Positions 1-9,197 are shown, counted from the stretch's first letter. The stretch is 64,000 bases of DNA from Microbacterium terregens (GCF_039534975.1 NZ_BAAAWH010000001.1:1488001-1552000), one strand, 5' to 3'. Program-made: numbers and translations. The notes: generated by a model from the letters alone, not told the origin.

Positions 1-2
1 CC

Positions 3-428
3 CCGCTGGGCACGCTGATTGCGATGCACCACCCTCCGCTTCCGTCGCACCTGCCGCTGTTCGACATCCTCGAGCTGCAGCGTCAGGAGCGCCTCGCCGA
101 CGTGCTCGCCGGCACCGATGTGCGCGGCATCCTGGCGGGTCATCTCCATTACTCGACGAGCGGCACCTTCGCCGGGGTGCCGGTCAGCGTGGCGGCGGCC
201 ACCTGCTACACGATGAACCTCGCGCGCCCGGCCGTCGAGGTCAATGGGATGGATGCCGGACAGTCGTTCCACCTCGTCCACGTGTACGACGAAACGATCA
301 CGCACGCCGTCGTCCCGGTCGTGGACGCTCCGACGAGCGACTTCTTCTCGGCCGCGTGGGTCACGCAGATGGCCGCGCTGACCCCCGCCGAGCGGCTCGA
401 GGTGTTCTCGCGCAAACGCCGGCGGTGA
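3..428 (+). CDS. Metallophosphoesterase, C-terminal part (gene starts before window)
   Basis: This is the 3' end of a gene entering from the left; the first complete codon is at 3 and no start is visible. The translation opens with the motif AMHHPPLP and continues to GHLHYSTSGTF. The HHPP-type and GHxH motifs are the distal metal-ligand blocks of calcineurin-like phosphoesterases, particularly the CpdA-like branch. The proximal D-x-H and GD blocks would lie outside the window. The family cleaves phosphomono- or diesters, including cyclic nucleotides, with a dinuclear metal centre; the substrate here cannot be told. The end at 428 is followed by about 165 bp without a gene before aspA. Confidence 0.8.
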   Translation, partial: PLGTLIAMHHPPLPSHLPLFDILELQRQERLADVLAGTDVRGILAGHLHYSTSGTFAGVPVSVAAATCYTMNLARPAVEVNGMDAGQSFHLVHVYDETITHAVVPVVDAPTSDFFSAAWVTQMAALTPAERLEVFSRKRRR

Positions 429-596
429 GCGGCGACCGTCCGTGGGCGCCAGTCGTGCCCGCTCGGTCGTGCAGGCCTTCGTGTACAGCGCCAGCGTGGG
501 CGCTGTCCGCCCCGTACGGGTCGCGGTGAAGCTCCCGCGGGTAGGGTCGAAGCAACCCCTTCACATCGCCGTGATCGACCCACAAGGACAATGCAC

Positions 597-2081
597 ATGG
601 CTCTGGACGCACTGACGCGCACCCGCACTGAAACCGATTCGCTGGGCTCCCTCGAGATCCCCGCCGACGCCTATTGGGGCATCCACACTGCTCGGGCGCT
701 GGAGAACTTCCCGATCTCCAAACGCCCCATCTCCGTCTACAAGGACCTCGTCCGCGGTCTCGCGATGGTCAAGCAGGCCTCCGCGCGTGCCAACCGCGAG
801 ATCGGCGCGCTGGACCCGCGCAAGGCGGACCTCATCGACCAGGCGTCGCAGCTGGTGATCGACGGACAGTTCCACGACCAGTTCGTCGTCGGCGTCATCC
901 AGGGCGGCGCCGGCACATCGACCAACATGAACGCGAACGAGGTCATCACCAACATCGCCCTCGAGCTCGCCGGCCGCGAGAAGGGCGACTACGCGTTCCT
1001 GTCCCCGATCGATGACACCAACCGCAGCCAGTCCACCAACGACGTCTATCCCACGGCCATCAAGGTCGGATTGGGGCTGGACCTGCTGACGCTGCTGGAA
1101 GAGCTCGATCTGCTGCGCCGCGCCTTCCTCACCAAGGCGGTCGAGTTCCACGACGTGCTCAAGGTGGGCCGCACGCAGCTTCAGGACGCCGTGCCGATGA
1201 CGCTCGGGCAGGAGTTCCACGGTTTCGCGACCACCCTCGGAGAGGACTACAGCCGCCTCAAGGAGAACGCGTACCTGCTGTGCGAGATCAACATGGGTGC
1301 CACGGCCATCGGTACCGGCATCACCACGCACCCGGACTACGGGACCGCGGTCCTGCGCCATCTGCGTGAGATCAGTGGGCTGGACCTGGACACGGCCACC
1401 GACCTGGTGGAGTCGACCAGCGACACCGGCGCCTTCATGTCCTTCTCGTCGTCGCTCAAGCGCAACGCCGTGAAGATGTCCAAGATCTGCAACGACCTGC
1501 GCCTCCTCTCCAGCGGGCCGCAGGCCGGTTTCGGCGAGATCAACCTCCCCGCCCGCCAGGCCGGCTCGAGCATCATGCCCGGCAAGGTCAACCCGGTCAT
1601 CCCCGAGGTCGTCAACCAGGTGGCCTTCGCGGTGGTCGGTGCCGACATGACGGTCACGATGGCGGTGGAGGCCGGCCAGCTTCAGCTGAACGCCTTCGAG
1701 CCGGTGATCGCGCACTCGATCTTCCAGTCGATCACGTGGATGCGGCGTGCCATGCACACGCTCCGTGTCAATTGCGTGGAGGGCATCACCGCCAACCATG
1801 AACGCCTCGGTGCGATGGTCGGCGCGTCCGTCGGCGTCATCACCGCGCTCACGCCGTTCATCGGCTACGCCGCCGCCGCTGCACTGGCCAAGACCGCGCT
1901 TCTGACCGGCCGCAATGTGGCCGATCTGGTCGTGGAGGCCGGGCTGATGTCGCGTGAGGACGTCATCAAGCAGCTGTCCCCGGCGCGCCTGTCAGGTCTG
2001 GAGACCATCACCGCGGCGATCCCCGTCGTGCCGCGGTCCACCCAGGAACCCGACCCCGGTGTGTGGGCGCCGGAGATCTGA
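597..2081 (+). CDS. aspA: Aspartate ammonia-lyase
   Basis: Predicted to deaminate L-aspartate reversibly to fumarate and ammonia in the cytoplasm. The fumarase/aspartase signature GSSIMPGKVNP lies near residues 323-333. The N-terminal DAYWGIHTARALENF and the TNMNANEVI block are typical of AspA rather than class II fumarase. Length (494 aa) fits the family (E. coli AspA is 478). Two in-frame ATGs exist, at 591 and 597. The only Shine-Dalgarno-like stretch (AAGGA, 584-588) is too close to the first and about 8 nt from the second, so 597 is chosen. A -10-like TAGGGT sits at 542-547. The gene appears monocistronic. Confidence 0.92.
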   Translation: MALDALTRTRTETDSLGSLEIPADAYWGIHTARALENFPISKRPISVYKDLVRGLAMVKQASARANREIGALDPRKADLIDQASQLVIDGQFHDQFVVGVIQGGAGTSTNMNANEVITNIALELAGREKGDYAFLSPIDDTNRSQSTNDVYPTAIKVGLGLDLLTLLEELDLLRRAFLTKAVEFHDVLKVGRTQLQDAVPMTLGQEFHGFATTLGEDYSRLKENAYLLCEINMGATAIGTGITTHPDYGTAVLRHLREISGLDLDTATDLVESTSDTGAFMSFSSSLKRNAVKMSKICNDLRLLSSGPQAGFGEINLPARQAGSSIMPGKVNPVIPEVVNQVAFAVVGADMTVTMAVEAGQLQLNAFEPVIAHSIFQSITWMRRAMHTLRVNCVEGITANHERLGAMVGASVGVITALTPFIGYAAAAALAKTALLTGRNVADLVVEAGLMSREDVIKQLSPARLSGLETITAAIPVVPRSTQEPDPGVWAPEI

Positions 2082-2147
2082 GGATTGCCGGGTCGAGCCG
2101 CGGAGCGCTAGCGTTCGAAGTCACAGCACCCTTGAGAGGAGCTCGCC

Positions 2148-2615
2148 ATGACCGATCCCCAGACCCCGGACGTCCCCGCCCCGCACGACTACAACCAGCC
2201 GCCCGCGCCCCCGGCATACAACACGACGCCCCCGGCGAACCAACCCGCCTACGGGCAGCAGGCCTACTCGGCGGCACCCCCGGCGCCCTATGGTGCGCCG
2301 GGGAACCCGACCATTCCCGGCAAGACCATGGGCATCGTCGCGTTCATCCTGTCGTTCTTCGTCCAGCTGGTCGCGCTGATCCTGGGCATCGTCGCGCTCG
2401 TGCAGAGCCGCAAAGCCGGTTATCCCAACGGCTGGGCGCTCGCCGCGATCATCATCAGCTCGGTGCTGCTGGTGATCGGCATCATCGTCGGAATCTTCCT
2501 GTTCATCGCGTTCGGAGCGGCAGCTGCCGAGTACGCGCGACTGTGCGCTGAATTCGGCAGCGGTGTCCACGAGATCGGCGGCGTCACCGTGACGCTGACC
2601 TGTCCGTCTTCCTGA
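2148..2615 (+). CDS. DUF4190-type small membrane protein with proline/tyrosine-rich N-terminus
   Basis: 155 aa. Residues 1-58 are rich in Pro, Tyr, Ala and Gln, a low-complexity cytoplasmic tail common in actinobacterial membrane proteins. A DUF4190-like core follows with two hydrophobic segments: one around GIVAFILSFFVQLVALILGIVAL and one around IIISSVLLVIGIIVGIFLFI, joined by the short basic loop QSRKAGYPNGW. The C-terminus holds two cysteines. A clear Shine-Dalgarno (GAGAGGAG) precedes the ATG, and a TAGCGT -10 candidate lies at 2109-2114. The function of this domain is not established. The gene ends just before a strong hairpin. Confidence 0.8.
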   Translation: MTDPQTPDVPAPHDYNQPPAPPAYNTTPPANQPAYGQQAYSAAPPAPYGAPGNPTIPGKTMGIVAFILSFFVQLVALILGIVALVQSRKAGYPNGWALAAIIISSVLLVIGIIVGIFLFIAFGAAAAEYARLCAEFGSGVHEIGGVTVTLTCPSS

Positions 2616-2633
2616 AACTGCTCGGGGGAGAGT

Positions 2634-2661
2634 CGCCCGGTGCCGCGCGCGGCACCGGGCG
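2634..2661. terminator. Bidirectional hairpin terminator between DUF4190 gene and FAH hydrolase
   Basis: Perfect 11-bp inverted repeat (CGCCCGGTGCC / GGCACCGGGCG) with a 6-nt loop, followed by CTTTC on the + strand. It lies between two convergent genes, so it can end both transcripts. Confidence 0.8.
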
Positions 2662-2684
2662 CTTTCACGTACGCGGCGGAGCGG

Positions 2685-3551
2685 TCAGTCCAGGATCCGG
2701 CAGTGCGTCGTGAGAGCGCCGATTCCGTCGATGCCCACCGTCACCGTCGACCGGTCCCGCAGGAACACCTGGGGGTCGCGGGAGTACCCGGCACCGCCGG
2801 GGCTGCCGGTGGAGATCAGCGTGCCGGGCAGGAGCGTGGCTGACATGGAGAGGTGTGAGACGAGGGTGGCCACCGTACGCACCATCTGGTTCGTCGACGC
2901 GTCCTGCAGCGTGTGACCGTCCAGCACCGTCCAGATGTGCAGGTTCTGCGGATCGGGAATCTCATCCGCCGTCACCACGAACGGTCCGGTCGGGGTGAAC
3001 CCGTCGAAGGACTTGCATCGAGACCACTGGGCCTCGGAGTACTGGATGTCGCGTGCCGTGATGTCGTTGACGACGGTGTAACCCCACACGTGGGACAGCG
3101 CGTCCGCCGGGGAGACGTCCTTCGCGGGCGTTCCGATGATGACGCCCAGCTCCGCTTCGTAGTCGATGGACTCGCTGAGCGATCGCGGCCAGGCCGTGGT
3201 GGACTCGTGTCCGCTCAGCGAGTTGGGCCACAGGACGAAGACGGTGGGGGTCGAGTCCGTCTGCAGCCCGAGTTCGCTCGAGTGGGCGGAGTAGTTCAGG
3301 CCGATCGCGAGCACGACCGGGGGAGTGAGCACCGCCGAGGCGAATCCGACATCGGCCAGCGGATGCCGCGTGTGGGCGTCGGAGGCGGCATCCCGTACCC
3401 GATCCAGCAGCTCGTCGCCCCCGGCGATGAGTTCCTCCAGAAAGCGGGGTGCGCCGGCGAAGAGGTCTTCTACGATGATCGCCGTCTCGCCCTGCACCAC
3501 CGCGAGCCTCGGCTCCTCGTGCGCAGGCAGGGTGACGTGGGCGAAGCGCAT
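2685..3551 (-). CDS. Fumarylacetoacetate hydrolase family protein
   Basis: 288 aa with the C-terminal FAH catalytic fold. The metal ligands are seen as E132 and E134 in SIDYEAELGVIIG and D163 in VVNDITARDIQ. The GLNYSAHSSELG segment near residue 84 is the usual substrate-side loop. Family members hydrolyse or decarboxylate beta-diketo acids in aromatic degradation, or oxaloacetate; no neighbouring catabolic genes pin down the substrate. The ATG at 3549-3551 is preceded on the minus strand by TAGCGT with a 6-nt spacer (3558-3563), so the transcript is probably leaderless. It converges with the DUF4190 gene. Confidence 0.88.
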   Translation of the reverse strand: MRFAHVTLPAHEEPRLAVVQGETAIIVEDLFAGAPRFLEELIAGGDELLDRVRDAASDAHTRHPLADVGFASAVLTPPVVLAIGLNYSAHSSELGLQTDSTPTVFVLWPNSLSGHESTTAWPRSLSESIDYEAELGVIIGTPAKDVSPADALSHVWGYTVVNDITARDIQYSEAQWSRCKSFDGFTPTGPFVVTADEIPDPQNLHIWTVLDGHTLQDASTNQMVRTVATLVSHLSMSATLLPGTLISTGSPGGAGYSRDPQVFLRDRSTVTVGIDGIGALTTHCRILD

Positions 3552-3616
3552 TGTTCTACGCTACCCGCCGGTTCAGGGTCGCGGTGCGGCCGGACGCGCC
3601 CGCCTAGGCTGTGGCA

Positions 3617-4849
3617 ATGACGAATCCACCGGGGCAGTTCGACGCCCGGACACCTTCCGCTCGACCGCCCCTGTCGCCACCGGCATTCGCTTCCGCGCTC
3701 GCGCAGCCGCGTATGGCCCCTGGAGCGTCGATCCCCGTCGCGACGGCGACGCCGCCCGCCATGCCCGTGTCGCCGCGGGCGGGGCGCAGCGCGCCGGTGT
3801 GGATCAGCGGCATCATCGTGCTGATCCTGGTGGGACTGGTCGGCTACTTCCTCAACGCCATCGGTCCCGCTGCGTCGATCATCGGGATGCTCCTCGCGTT
3901 CGTTCCCCTTGTCGCAGTGCTCCTGGCCGTGCGCGTCATCGACCGGTGGGAGCCCGAGCCGCGCGGACTTCTGGTCCTGGCCGTCGCGTGGGGCGCGATC
4001 GCCGCGGTCGGCATCACCCTCGGGATCGACATCCTCATCACGATGATCCTGGGGGCGGACGACTCGCAGATCCGGGACGCGTTCGCCGCCGTCGTCCAGG
4101 CGCCGATCGTCGAGGAATTCGCGAAGGGACTCGGCGTCTACCTGATCTTCTTGACGGCCCGCCGTGCGTTCGACGGTCCGGTCGACGGCGTCGTCTACGG
4201 CGCCCTGGTGGGCGCCGGCTTCGCATTCACCGAGAACATCCAGTACTTCGCCATCAGCTTCATCGAGGGCGGGGTGGGCGATGTGTCGGTGACCTTCTTC
4301 GTGCGCGGCATCCTGTCGCCCTTCGCGCACGTGATGTTCACCAGCGTCACCGGCTTCGCCCTCGGACTGGCGGCCCGGCGTGGTGCGCGTGGGGGCCGGG
4401 CGGTGGGTCCGTGGGTACTCGGCATGTTCGGCGCAATGGCGTTGCACGCCCTGTGGAACGGCTCCGCGGTGTTCGGGGACTTCTTCATGCTCTATCTGAC
4501 GCTCCAGATCCCGCTGTTCGTCGGGTTCATCCTCGCCATCGTCGCGCTGCGGCGCGAAGAGGCGCGGTTGACCCGTGCGCGGCTGGGCGACTACGCCACG
4601 GCGGGCTGGTTCACCGCGCAGGAAGTCGACATGCTCGCCACGGCACCGGGTCGGCGCGCGGCGCTCGCGTGGGCTCGCACGCTGCCGGGAGACCGCACCC
4701 GCATCATGAAGGAGTTCGTCGCCGACGCCACGGCCCTGGCCGCGGCGCGTCAACGCGCGATCAGCGGGCGCGACGCGAACGCGCGCGAGGACGAGCACGT
4801 GCTGCTGGCTCGGACCAGAGCAGCGCGGGCGGCGATGTTCGCGCCCTGA
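3617..4849 (+). CDS. PrsW-family intramembrane metalloprotease
   Basis: Polytopic membrane protein of about 410 aa with a 50-60 residue Ala/Pro-rich N-terminal tail. The PrsW catalytic blocks are present in order: EEFAKG (about residues 166-171), FAFTEN, FAHVMFTS and LHALWNG, supplying the glutamates and histidines of the presumed zinc site. B. subtilis PrsW makes the site-1 cut in the anti-sigma factor RsiW; no sigma/anti-sigma pair is adjacent here, so the substrate is unknown. A GTG at 3611 could also start the frame. The -10-like TAGGCT at 3605-3610 places transcription start at about the ATG at 3617, so that start is preferred. Confidence 0.88.
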   Translation: MTNPPGQFDARTPSARPPLSPPAFASALAQPRMAPGASIPVATATPPAMPVSPRAGRSAPVWISGIIVLILVGLVGYFLNAIGPAASIIGMLLAFVPLVAVLLAVRVIDRWEPEPRGLLVLAVAWGAIAAVGITLGIDILITMILGADDSQIRDAFAAVVQAPIVEEFAKGLGVYLIFLTARRAFDGPVDGVVYGALVGAGFAFTENIQYFAISFIEGGVGDVSVTFFVRGILSPFAHVMFTSVTGFALGLAARRGARGGRAVGPWVLGMFGAMALHALWNGSAVFGDFFMLYLTLQIPLFVGFILAIVALRREEARLTRARLGDYATAGWFTAQEVDMLATAPGRRAALAWARTLPGDRTRIMKEFVADATALAAARQRAISGRDANAREDEHVLLARTRAARAAMFAP

Positions 4850-4870
4850 GCCGACCCGAATTAAGAACCC

Positions 4871-4912
4871 AGCGCCCGGTGCCGCGGCAAAGCCTGCGTG
4901 CGTCCGGGCGCT
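4871..4912. repeat. Inverted repeat downstream of PrsW gene (possible terminator)
   Basis: AGCGCCCGG pairs with CCGGGCGCT across 24 nt, starting about 20 nt after the PrsW stop. There is no U-run, so terminator function is only inferred. Confidence 0.4.
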
Positions 4913-4980
4913 GAGTTGGCCTGTGTTCAGGTTGCCTTGGCAGGCGACCCCTGTCAAGGCCACGACGGTGTTTCGGGCCC

Positions 4981-5031
4981 GCTCGCCTGTCGCGACACGC
5001 CGCGCGCGCGTGCCGTTCGTGACAGGCGAGC
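4981..5031. repeat. Long-spaced perfect 11-bp inverted repeat in the 4850-5121 gap
   Basis: GCTCGCCTGTC (4981-4991) is exactly repeated in inverse as GACAGGCGAGC (5021-5031) around a 29-nt CG-rich spacer. It sits upstream of the FKBP promoter in a 270-bp stretch where I see no gene. It could be an operator pair, part of a small RNA, or a terminator stem. Confidence 0.4.
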
Positions 5032-5121
5032 GGCGGGGTGACGCAGGGGGAGCGCTGCGGCGGGACACGCGCGGGCACCGCTCGCGTTGACCATCGCCGG
5101 GCGCTCGGGTTGGATGGACTC

Positions 5122-5490
5122 ATGACAGATGACCGCACCAAACCCGAAATCGACGCACCCCAGGGTCCGGCCCCCGAAGAACTCGTGATCCGCGATCTGA
5201 TCGTCGGAGACGGCGCCGAGGCCAAGCCCGGCGACACCGTGACCGTTCACTACGCGGGCGTCGAGTACGAGACCGGCGAGGAGTTCGACTCCTCGTGGAA
5301 CCGCGGCGAGAGCATTCAGTTCCCGCTCCGCGGACTGATCCAGGGCTGGCAGGACGGCATCCCCGGAATGAAGGTCGGCGGCCGCCGCGAACTCGTGATC
5401 CCGCCGGAGCTGGCCTACGGTCCGGCCGGAGGACACTTCCTCGGCGGCAAGACCCTGATCTTCATCATCGACCTCATCGCTGTCGGCTGA
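5122..5490 (+). CDS. FKBP-type peptidyl-prolyl cis-trans isomerase
   Basis: 122-aa single-domain FKBP. The fold is seen in order: DTVTVHYAGV, EFDSSWNRGE, QGWQDGIPGMKVGGRRELVIPP, YGPAGG and LIFIIDLIAVG. These supply the usual hydrophobic pocket residues, including the V/I-x-G-W block. There is no signal peptide, so it acts in the cytoplasm, catalysing prolyl isomerisation during folding. An upstream in-frame extension is possible, but TTGGAT at 5110-5115 lies 6 nt before the ATG at 5122, indicating a leaderless start there. A strong terminator follows. Confidence 0.93.
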   Translation: MTDDRTKPEIDAPQGPAPEELVIRDLIVGDGAEAKPGDTVTVHYAGVEYETGEEFDSSWNRGESIQFPLRGLIQGWQDGIPGMKVGGRRELVIPPELAYGPAGGHFLGGKTLIFIIDLIAVG

Positions 5491-5505
5491 GAATTCTCGA
5501 TACCG

Positions 5506-5539
5506 AAACGGGACGGATGCTTCGGCATCCGCCCCGTTT
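5506..5539 (+). terminator. Rho-independent terminator of FKBP gene
   Basis: The stem CGGATGC-ttcg-GCATCCG is extended by ACGGG/CCCGT after one mismatch and ends in GTTTTG. The UUCG-type tetraloop and T-run make this one of the clearest intrinsic terminators in the window. Confidence 0.85.
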
Positions 5540-5662
5540 TGCTGTCTGTCACGAAACCGAGCGGAAAGAAGTTCCATTCACGGGAATAGATCAGCCGTGA
5601 GCCGCTGTTGGATCCCATGAGCTCGTCGCTGACCGCGGCGACCACCGACACGAAGGCAGACA

Positions 5663-6223
5663 ATGACCGACGCCACCACGATCGACATTCCCGGCTACCG
5701 CCCCGGCACCTGGGCGCTGGACCCGAGCCACAGCGAGGTCGGATTCACGGTCCGCCACATGATGATCTCCAAGGTGCGCGGCGCGTTCGGCATCAAGAGT
5801 GCGACGCTGATCGCGCCGGAGAACCCGCTCGATGCCAAGGTCGAAGCCCATGTCGACGCGACGTCGCTCGACACGAAGGACGAGGGCCGTGACGCCCACC
5901 TGCGTTCGGCGGAGTTCTTCGACGTGGAGACCTACCCCTCGATCGACTTCGTCTCGACGGGTGTGCGCGTCGAGAAGGGCGAGATGCTCGTGGACGGCGA
6001 CCTCACCATCCGCGACGTCACCAAGCCCGTCACCTTCGAGTTCGACTTCGGTGGTTTCGGAGCCGACCCGTGGGGCAACTACAAGGCCGGCGCGACGGCC
6101 ACGACCGTCATCAACCGCGAGGACTTCGGTCTGACCTGGAACGCCGCGCTCGAGACCGGTGGGGTGCTCGTCGGCAAGGACGTCACCATCACGCTCGACC
6201 TGCAGGGCGCCATCCAGCCGTGA
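5663..6223 (+). CDS. YceI family protein
   Basis: 186-aa lipocalin-like YceI domain protein. Diagnostic blocks are WALDPSHSEVGFTVRHMMISKVRGAF near the N-terminus, LDAKVEAHVDATSLDTKDEGRDAHLRS, then FDFGGFGADPWGNYKAG and NREDFGLTWNAALETGGVLVG. Proteins of this fold bind isoprenoid chains such as polyprenyl pyrophosphates or quinones in a beta-barrel. Many are secreted; this one has no signal peptide, as is common in actinobacteria, so it is probably cytoplasmic. It is read alone, with a weak AAGGCAGA ribosome site, and ends at a palindromic terminator. Confidence 0.9.
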   Translation: MTDATTIDIPGYRPGTWALDPSHSEVGFTVRHMMISKVRGAFGIKSATLIAPENPLDAKVEAHVDATSLDTKDEGRDAHLRSAEFFDVETYPSIDFVSTGVRVEKGEMLVDGDLTIRDVTKPVTFEFDFGGFGADPWGNYKAGATATTVINREDFGLTWNAALETGGVLVGKDVTITLDLQGAIQP

Positions 6224-6234
6224 CCTGACGCTGA

Positions 6235-6266
6235 AAGAGGGGGGATGCCGCGGCATCCCCCCTCTT
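6235..6266. terminator. Perfect palindromic bidirectional terminator
   Basis: A 32-nt perfect palindrome whose core is GGATGCCGCGGCATCC flanked by AAGAGGGG/CCCCTCTT. It lies between the convergent yceI-type gene and the EamA transporter gene and can end both. Confidence 0.85.
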
Positions 6267-6275
6267 CTGGTCCGG

Positions 6276-7259
6276 TCAGAGCGTCTGGTCAGGCGTCCGC
6301 GACGAACGGCGCAGCCGCAGGCGGTTCTGCGCGAGCAGGATCCCGAGGAACACCACGATGGCTCCGGCGGGCTCGTTCCACGAGACCGATTCGCCCAGGA
6401 TCACGATCCCGAGCGCGACCCCGACGATGGGTGTGATGTAGGTGACGGTGGAGGCGCGAGTCGGACCCCACGCGCGGAGCGTGTTCTGGTTCCAGATGTA
6501 GACGACACCCGTACCGAGGCAACCGAGCAGCACGACACTGCCGATGATCCAGGGGTCGAGCGCGACCGGCGTGAGAGCGATGAACGGCGTCAGCACGATC
6601 ATGATCGCCGCCGCGATGCCGATGTTCAGGAACGAGAAGACCAGGGCGCTCATTCCTGTGTGCGAGACGAACTTGCGCATGTACGCGAGGCTGAAGCCGT
6701 AGCAGGCGGTGGCGCCCAGGATCGCGAACTGCGCCACCAGGCTCTGGTTGAAATCGAGACCGTCCCACGGGGCGATGATCACCATCACACCCAGGATGCC
6801 GACCAGGATGCCGGCGATCTGCACGAGCTTGAGCCGCTCGACGCGGAACAGAAGCCCCGCCATGACCGCCGTCATGATGGGCGTGGTCGCGTTGTAGATG
6901 CTCGCGAGGCCGGATGTCACGTGCTGCTGAGCCCAGGAGAACAGCAGGAACGGCACGACGCAGAACGAGATGGCCAGCACCGTCATGTGCGCCCACACTG
7001 TGAGGCTGCGCGGGAGCGTGTCCCGGCGGAGCGCGACGAACACGCCGAGCGTCAGGCCGCCGAGGATCAATCGGGACCAGGCGACCTGTGCGGGGGAGAT
7101 CCCCTCAAGGGCGACCTTCATGAACAGGAAGCTGGATCCCCAGATCACCCCGGTCAGCACGAACTGCACGCCGATCCACCCCTGCGACAGCGGGCGGCCG
7201 CTCGCCGCGCGGGCGAGGTCGCTGGTCGCTGAGGTGGCGGTGGTCGAGTCGGTGGGCAC
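6276..7259 (-). CDS. EamA/DMT-family transporter
   Basis: 327 aa with about ten hydrophobic helices in two EamA repeats. The first repeat opens with GVIWGSSFLFMKVALEGISPAQVAWSR; the second includes YITPIVGVALGIVILGESVSWNE, the typical terminal helix pair. The drug/metabolite transporter superfamily exports amino acids, metabolites or drugs; the substrate cannot be read from sequence. The start is a GTG at 7257-7259 with TAGAGT 6 nt upstream on the minus strand (7266-7271), indicating a leaderless transcript. It ends at the shared palindrome at 6235-6266. Confidence 0.9.
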   Translation of the reverse strand: MPTDSTTATSATSDLARAASGRPLSQGWIGVQFVLTGVIWGSSFLFMKVALEGISPAQVAWSRLILGGLTLGVFVALRRDTLPRSLTVWAHMTVLAISFCVVPFLLFSWAQQHVTSGLASIYNATTPIMTAVMAGLLFRVERLKLVQIAGILVGILGVMVIIAPWDGLDFNQSLVAQFAILGATACYGFSLAYMRKFVSHTGMSALVFSFLNIGIAAAIMIVLTPFIALTPVALDPWIIGSVVLLGCLGTGVVYIWNQNTLRAWGPTRASTVTYITPIVGVALGIVILGESVSWNEPAGAIVVFLGILLAQNRLRLRRSSRTPDQTL

Positions 7260-7368
7260 CCGGCGACTCTAGCTCCGGGGCGCGCCGCTCGGGGGCTGTC
7301 GCGGATGCCGCGTCCGAAATCCGCCGGTGGACGACCGTCCGGCTACGCCGCGCCGCGGAATCGCCGGT

Positions 7369-8673
7369 TCACGGCGCCGGGTGGGCGGCGTCGTACGTCC
7401 GGAAGCGCGGGCTCAGCCGCACCAGGAGCGATACCAGCCCGATGATGATGAGCCCGCCCAGCAGGGGCGGGAACCAGAGGGCAGCCAGGGTGGCGAGGGT
7501 CCCCGCGTACAGCGCGCCGAGCCGTGGGCCGCCCGCGACGACGACGATGAACACGCCCTGGAGCCGGCCGCGGATCGCGTCGGGCACCGCCGCCTGCAGC
7601 ATCGTGCTGCGGAAGATCGAGCTGACGTTGTCGGCGGCGCCGGAGACCGCCAGGACCAGCGCGGCCGCGATGATGAGCGTCACGTTGGGGGCCGTCTCGC
7701 CGACCGACACGGGGGCGAACCAGCCCAGCGCGGCCGCCCCGAGGACGAGCCCGAACGCGGTGATGGAGCCGCCGTAGACGATGATCGCCCGCTCGATCCC
7801 CAGGCCCTGGCGCCGCACGCGGCCGACCGGACCGGAGAACACGCTGGAGAGGAACGCTCCGGCCGCGACGGACGCAGTCAGAACCCCCGTGGTGATCGGG
7901 CCGCCGCCCAGTAGCACCGCCCCGACGGCGGGGAACAGCGCGAGCGGCTGGCCGAACGTCATGGCGATGATGTCGAGGATGAACTGCAGGCGGATGTTCG
8001 AGGCCTTCTTGAGGAACCGCCAGCCGTCCCGAAGCGACTCCAGCCCCGGGCGGACGATGACGCCCTCCGGCCGGATGCTCGGCAGCGTCCACAGCCCGAG
8101 GAAGAGCGAGGACATGAGCACGACGTCGATCGAGTAGGTCCACGCGTAACCGGCGAAGGCCACCAGCACGCCCGCCAGAGCGGGCCCCGCCATCACCATG
8201 ATCCCGAACGTGATGCCGTTGAGGGCGGATGCCGCGGGCAGCAGCTCGCGGGGGATCAGACGCGGGACGATCGCCTGGCGCGCGGCCATCACGACGGTGT
8301 TGGCGGCGGAGTTGACGATGCTGAGGGCGTACAGCCACCAGACCGTCTCCAGCTGCGCCCACGCGACGCCGGCGAGCAGAACGGTCGAGCCGAGGGTGAT
8401 CGTGGCGGCGACGAGAGCGACGCGGCGGCGGTCGAAGGCATCCGCGAGCATGCCGCCATACAGTCCGGCGACGACCATCGGTGCCAGGCCGGCGACCGCG
8501 ATCATCGCGACCGCGAACGTCGACCCGGTCAGCTCGTACATGTGCAGCATGATCGCGACGATCGTCAGCTGGCCGCCGAGGCCGGCCAGCGTCGAACCGA
8601 TCCACATGCGCGTGAACGCGGGACTTGCTCGGAAGGGGCTGAGATCGATGAAATGGCTGCGGCGCGCGCTCAC
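7369..8673 (-). CDS. MFS transporter (EntS-like)
   Basis: 434 aa with about 12 hydrophobic segments. The loop motif [15 protein letters not shown] between helices 2 and 3 is the standard MFS signature, and the overall pattern resembles the MFS_3/EntS group of exporters. It starts with GTG, which overlaps the TGA of the upstream DUF167 gene by three bases (GTGA), implying translational coupling. Substrate unknown; efflux of a small molecule is the family expectation. Confidence 0.9.
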   Translation of the reverse strand: MSARRSHFIDLSPFRASPAFTRMWIGSTLAGLGGQLTIVAIMLHMYELTGSTFAVAMIAVAGLAPMVVAGLYGGMLADAFDRRRVALVAATITLGSTVLLAGVAWAQLETVWWLYALSIVNSAANTVVMAARQAIVPRLIPRELLPAASALNGITFGIMVMAGPALAGVLVAFAGYAWTYSIDVVLMSSLFLGLWTLPSIRPEGVIVRPGLESLRDGWRFLKKASNIRLQFILDIIAMTFGQPLALFPAVGAVLLGGGPITTGVLTASVAAGAFLSSVFSGPVGRVRRQGLGIERAIIVYGGSITAFGLVLGAAALGWFAPVSVGETAPNVTLIIAAALVLAVSGAADNVSSIFRSTMLQAAVPDAIRGRLQGVFIVVVAGGPRLGALYAGTLATLAALWFPPLLGGLIIIGLVSLLVRLSPRFRTYDAAHPAP

Positions 8674-8891
8674 TCCTCGACCTCGACGCGCTTGATGCGG
8701 GCGGCGTGCCCGCGCAGGATCCTCACGCGCCGCGGAGCGACGGTGAAGTGATCGGCCAGCACGCGGATCACGCCCTCGTTCGCCGCGCCGTCGACGGCGC
8801 GTTCACGGACGTGCACGACCAATCCGTCGGGGGTGTCTTCGACGAGCGGACCGCGCCGGCTGCCGGGCTTGACGCGGACCATGAGCTGCAC
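8670..8891 (-). CDS. DUF167 (YggU-like) protein
   Basis: 73 aa. The fold motif is visible as [11 protein letters not shown] near the N-terminus and [16 protein letters not shown] in the middle, matching the KPGAK...GKANxAL pattern of DUF167. The family is widely conserved but has no settled function. The likely start is the GTG at 8889-8891; an internal ATG follows three codons later. It is translationally coupled to the downstream MFS gene and divergent from rpsO. Confidence 0.85.
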   Translation of the reverse strand: MQLMVRVKPGSRRGPLVEDTPDGLVVHVRERAVDGAANEGVIRVLADHFTVAPRRVRILRGHAARIKRVEVEE

Positions 8892-9197
8892 CTTCCGAGG
8901 CTAGCCGCCACCGTGGGCGACGGCCGAATCGCACCGCCCCCGCGTCGGCGCGGTGTTCGGAGCGCTCTTTCCGTTGCGGTCGCAGGGCTGCACTCCTCCG
9001 TCCGGGCCTCGACGCAGCCCCCCCAATGCTCTCGGCGGGTGCCCGGGGCGGGCCACACCGTGCCGCCGGGCCGCGTGCGCGTCATCCGCCCCGTGGCTGG
9101 TAGACTCTCCAGGTTGCCGTTCGATCGGCCGCGGATAAACAGAGCTCACGCATCAGGCGTCGGGCGCCGCGCAATGAGCAGGAAGGGGATCCCATCT
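8892..9197 (+). promoter_or_regulatory. rpsO promoter region and leader (306-bp gap)
   Basis: No gene is seen here. A good -10 hexamer, TAGACT, lies at 9101-9106, predicting a leader of about 85 nt before rpsO. In E. coli S15 represses its own mRNA through leader structure; a similar loop is possible here, but I could not identify a specific S15 site. A purine-rich ribosome site (GGAAGGGGAT) precedes the start by several bases. Confidence 0.6.

Noticed and set aside
561..1799. Long minus-strand frame opposite aspA
   Set aside because: Composition is Arg/Glu/Asp/His-rich, as expected for the antisense of a high-GC gene; aspA has full family motifs on the + strand.
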